Assembly (NCBI GenBank): GCA_944385435.1
Contig: CALWXG010000001.1
Span: forward strand, 1-64,000
DNA length: 64,000 nucleotides
DNA from: an uncultured Oscillospiraceae bacterium
GTDB taxonomy: Bacteria > Bacillota > Clostridia > Oscillospirales > Oscillospiraceae
Direction of reading: 5' to 3'
The translations under genes were made by a program, and so were the position numbers. The notes under the pieces are model-generated. The model searched no databases. It was not told the origin of the DNA and worked only from the letters and a program-made list of their open reading frames with translations. Numbering within the stretch: the first letter of the stretch is position 1; every line of letters begins with the position of its first letter. Positions 61,480-64,000 of this stretch are shown in pieces.

Positions 61480-62418
61480 ATGAATTCCAACAAAAACATT
61501 GTTCTCATCGGCATGATGGGGTCAGGGAAAACCACCTGCGGCCAGATGCTGGCCCAGCGGCTGAACCGGCCTTTTGTAGACTGCGACACCGTCATCGAAG
61601 GCTTCACCGGCCGGGCCATCTCCGATCTCTTTGCCTCCGACGGCGAGGAGGCCTTCCGGGAACTGGAGAGCCAGGTGGTGCGGGAACTGGGCGCCCAGAG
61701 CGGGCTGGTCATCGCCACCGGCGGGGGCGTGGTGCTGCGCCAGGCCAACGTGGCCGCCCTGCGGGACAACGGCACCATCGTCTTTCTCAACCGCCCTGCG
61801 GAAGAGATTTACGATGCCCTCCCCAAGGAAAACCGGCCTCTGGCCCAGGCCGGCCGTCAGGCTTTTCTGGACACCTTCTCCAAGCGGCTGCCCAGTTACC
61901 GCACCGCCGCCGATGTGATGGTCTTTGACTTCTCCTCTCCGGAGGCCACCGTGGAGGAGATCCTGGACAAGCTGTCCCACCAGCCCATGAAATTTCTGGT
62001 CATCAACGGGCCCAACCTGAACCTGCTGGGCAGCCGGGAGCCCGGGATCTACGGCCAGCAGACCTACGACGACCTGTGCAAGCTGATCACCGACTACGCC
62101 GCCACCCACAACGCCGCCGCCGTTTGCTTCCAGTCCAACCACGAGGGGGCCATCATCGACCAGATCCAGGCCGCCGAGGGCATCTACGACGCCATCATCA
62201 TCAATCCCGGGGCCTACACCCATTACAGCTACGCCATTCTGGATGCGCTGAAGGCGGTAAGTGTCCCCGCCTATGAGGTGCACATCAGCCACATCGACCA
62301 GCGGGAGCCCTTCCGGGCCATCTCCGTCACAGCCCCCGCCTGTGTGGGCCAGATCTACGGCCATGGCTTCCAGGGCTACCTCATGGCCATGGACCACTTC
62401 CTGGAGGAGCGCAGATGA
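61480..62418 (+). CDS. Shikimate kinase fused to type II 3-dehydroquinate dehydratase
   Basis: 312 residues, two domains. Residues 1-167: shikimate kinase with Walker A GMMGSGKTTCGQ (10-21), the DCD motif FVDCDTVIE, and ATGGGVV. Residues about 170-312: type II dehydroquinase with KFLVINGPNLNLLGSREPGIYG, FQSNHEGAIIDQI, INPGAYTHYS and HISHIDQREPFR. The two steps (dehydroquinate to dehydroshikimate, then shikimate to shikimate-3-phosphate) flank AroE, which is encoded by the next gene. AGGAGG before the ATG at 61480. There is no stop or restart between the domains. Confidence 0.95.
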   Translation: MNSNKNIVLIGMMGSGKTTCGQMLAQRLNRPFVDCDTVIEGFTGRAISDLFASDGEEAFRELESQVVRELGAQSGLVIATGGGVVLRQANVAALRDNGTIVFLNRPAEEIYDALPKENRPLAQAGRQAFLDTFSKRLPSYRTAADVMVFDFSSPEATVEEILDKLSHQPMKFLVINGPNLNLLGSREPGIYGQQTYDDLCKLITDYAATHNAAAVCFQSNHEGAIIDQIQAAEGIYDAIIINPGAYTHYSYAILDALKAVSVPAYEVHISHIDQREPFRAISVTAPACVGQIYGHGFQGYLMAMDHFLEERR

Positions 62419-63260
62419 GCGGCCCCCAGCTGCAGGTCATCGGGGACCCTGTCCTGCACTCCAAATCCCCGCTGCTCCACCGGGCCATGCTGTCCATGCT
62501 GGGGCTGGACCTCCCCTATACAGCCCATGTGGTCCCCAAGGGCGGCCTTCCGGAGTACCTGGCCTGGGCCAAAGCCCACCAGGTGATCGGCTTCAACGCC
62601 ACCATGCCCCACAAGGAGGACCTGATCCCCCTGATGGACCGTCTGGACGAGGACGCCACCCGGATCGGGGCGGTGAATACCGTCTGCCTCCGGGAGGGCC
62701 GGTTCATCGGCCACAACACCGACGCCGGCGGCTGCCTGGCCGCCCTGGTGGAGTCCGGCCTCTGGCCCCGCAGCCAGGTGGTGGTGCTGGGGGCGGGGGG
62801 AGCCGCCAAGGCGGTGGCTCTGAAGCTGGCCGCCTCCGGCGCCCAGCGGGTCTGGGTGTGCAACCGCACCGTGTCCAAGGCCCAGGCTCTGGCCGATGCG
62901 GATCCCCATCGCGTTCTGGCTGCCGCGGACTTCTCCCCCCGCACCCTGGCCGGGCTGTGCGCTCAGGCCCAGCTGGTGGTCAACTGCACCAATCTGGGCA
63001 TGGCCGGCTGCGGCCAGTTCCAGGACTTCTCCTTCCTGGACGCCCTACCCCGGGAGGCCGGGGTTTTTGACCTGATCTACCACCCGACGGAAACCCGGCT
63101 CCTCGCCCAGGCCAGAGCCAGGGGTCTGGCCGTCTCCAACGGCCTGCCCATGCTGGTGCACCAGGCGGTGCTGGCCCTGGAGTATTTTCTGGACCGGCCC
63201 CTGGACCGGGGCTCCATGGCCAGGGCCGCCACCGCCGCCCTCACCGGCGCGGCCTCCTGA
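62415..63260 (+). CDS. aroE: Shikimate dehydrogenase
   Basis: 281 residues. VIGDPVLHSKSPLLHRAML (shikimate-binding SxS), GFNATMPHKEDLI (catalytic Lys), AVNTV, GHNTDAGG and the NADP loop VLGAGGAAKAVALKL are all present. It reduces 3-dehydroshikimate to shikimate, the reaction between the two activities of the upstream fusion protein. The ATG overlaps the upstream stop by four bases. Confidence 0.96.
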   Translation: MSGPQLQVIGDPVLHSKSPLLHRAMLSMLGLDLPYTAHVVPKGGLPEYLAWAKAHQVIGFNATMPHKEDLIPLMDRLDEDATRIGAVNTVCLREGRFIGHNTDAGGCLAALVESGLWPRSQVVVLGAGGAAKAVALKLAASGAQRVWVCNRTVSKAQALADADPHRVLAAADFSPRTLAGLCAQAQLVVNCTNLGMAGCGQFQDFSFLDALPREAGVFDLIYHPTETRLLAQARARGLAVSNGLPMLVHQAVLALEYFLDRPLDRGSMARAATAALTGAAS

Positions 63261-63303
63261 CGGCATTCCCGGCACGCCCTATCCTCCACTGCGCACAGAA
63301 TAG

Positions 63304-63332
63304 AAAAACAGCAGGCATCCGCCTGCTGTTTT
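63304..63332. terminator. Intrinsic terminator between convergent genes
   Basis: AAAACAGCAGGC / GCCTGCTGTTTT hairpin with T6 after aroE and A-rich flank for the opposite strand. Confidence 0.9.
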
Positions 63333-63418
63333 TTGTCGTTTTTCCTGGCTCCGCCGTGCCTGGCACGCCCAGGCGCAGCTGGTTTTGGCCGGTACGCCGT
63401 CGCCTCACGAAGCGGCTC

Positions 63419-64000
63419 TCAGCCTGCTGTGTCAGGCGCGGACAGGGTCGTCCAGCTTCCGCCCGTTCTGGCGCCGCCCAGACTGACCAGGCGGTCCGAT
63501 GCGTGCTCCATCCCCGCCTGCTCCAGCGCGGAAACCAGGGGCTGCTCCCCCTGCGCCGGCAGAGCAACCCAGATCCGGTGGGCATATTGGGCCAGAGAGG
63601 ACGCCGTCAGCCCGGACAGGGTGTTGGTCCCCAGCACCGCGTCCGCCGACACCATCAGGGAGACCTTTGCCTCGGTCTCCTCCAGCGCCGCGGTCACTTC
63701 CTCCAGGAACTGCCCGGCCGGCCCGGTGAGATCCACCGGATGATATTCCGAGGTGGCCAGCACATAGGTCTCCCCCTGGTCCGGGAACCCCGGGCATTCC
63801 AACAGAATCTCATCAAATCCCATCTCAGCCAGCTCCGTACACAGCCGGGTGAGGTAATCCCTCACCTGCTGAGACACCGGACTGACCCAGCGCAACCCCT
63901 GGGGATCATACCAGACATTCCCGCCCCGGGTCATCAGTGGGCCGCCGATGCCGGCATTGGCCAGGGTCTGGTCCCGGAAACAGGAGACCCGCGCCACCAG
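63419..64000 (-). CDS. DUF4015-type glycosidase-like protein, C-terminal part (runs out of the window)
   Basis: At least 193 residues of the C-terminal half. The frame stays open to the last base (L-V-A-R-V-S-C at the edge), so the real start is beyond 64000. The TIM-barrel pattern ARVSCFRDQTLANAG, GNVWYDPQGLRWVSPVSQQVRDYLTRLCTELAEMGFDEILLECPGFP fits the DUF4015 putative glycoside hydrolase group, with a conserved FDEI strand. A catalytic assignment is not possible from this part. Confidence 0.8.
   Translation of the reverse strand: MVARVSCFRDQTLANAGIGGPLMTRGGNVWYDPQGLRWVSPVSQQVRDYLTRLCTELAEMGFDEILLECPGFPDQGETYVLATSEYHPVDLTGPAGQFLEEVTAALEETEAKVSLMVSADAVLGTNTLSGLTASSLAQYAHRIWVALPAQGEQPLVSALEQAGMEHASDRLVSLGGARTGGSWTTLSAPDTAG

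Overview
The window looks like a chromosomal segment of a GC-rich, spore-forming, anaerobic Clostridia bacterium, most likely of the Oscillospiraceae (Flavonifractor / Intestinimonas / Pseudoflavonifractor type). Support: a large Gram-positive type SRP RNA directly upstream of dnaX, a SpoIIID sporulation regulator, a LexA-type SOS box of the Bacillus/Clostridium form, strong GGAGG ribosome sites, and a corrinoid (B12) methyl-transfer gene set. The genus is an inference; there is no rRNA marker here.

Layout. 1-1440: remnant of a large serine recombinase, a tRNA-Ala gene and partial copies of that tRNA, so probably the scarred edge of an integrated element. 1600-7130: SRP RNA, dnaX, ybaB/ebfC, then a NUDIX hydrolase, a sirtuin, uridine phosphorylase and a DegV protein. 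7380-8710: a two-gene operon resembling the alpha and beta subunits of C-glycoside deglycosidase. 8800-15340: a Suv3-like helicase, an M24 peptidase-fold protein without most metal ligands, and a MarR regulator divergent from a GPH sugar symporter operon with two PhzA/B-like NTF2 proteins. 15390-25998: proC, a DUF4358-like lipoprotein, a MoxR/DUF58/transglutaminase operon, a flavin-binding-fold protein, an OmpR-type two-component system and a five-repeat PepSY lipoprotein with a predicted response-regulator box.

26180-38750 is the largest metabolic block. It holds a NitT/TauT-type ABC transporter, a second two-component system, and then seven tightly spaced genes: NagB-like deaminase, NagA deacetylase, class II aldolase, TIM-like isomerase, LarA-like nickel racemase/epimerase, PPi-type phosphofructokinase and a TauE/SafE exporter. 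Read in order this is a complete route from an N-acetyl amino-sugar phosphate to trioses, but several enzymes carry changed active-site residues, so a non-standard amino sugar is plausible.

38840-46250 is a corrinoid methyl-transfer locus: DUF2284 protein, ASKHA/ferredoxin corrinoid activator, MtaA/MtbA-type UroD-fold methyltransferase, a cobalamin riboswitch controlling a DUF4430 protein and an ECF S component, a corrinoid protein, a second UroD-fold protein lacking the zinc cysteine, and a LysR regulator. 46460-57260 holds mostly housekeeping or poorly characterised genes on the minus strand, with uvrA flanked by two extra 255-bp tandem units carrying its own 3' end. 57300-64000: uvrB with an SOS box inside its promoter, radC, pyrE, spoIIID, an aroK-aroQ fusion with aroE, and the end of a DUF4015-type glycosidase-like gene running out of the window.

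Genes are densely packed, often overlapping by 1-4 bases. Because of the high GC content, very long open frames lie antisense to real genes; these were ignored.
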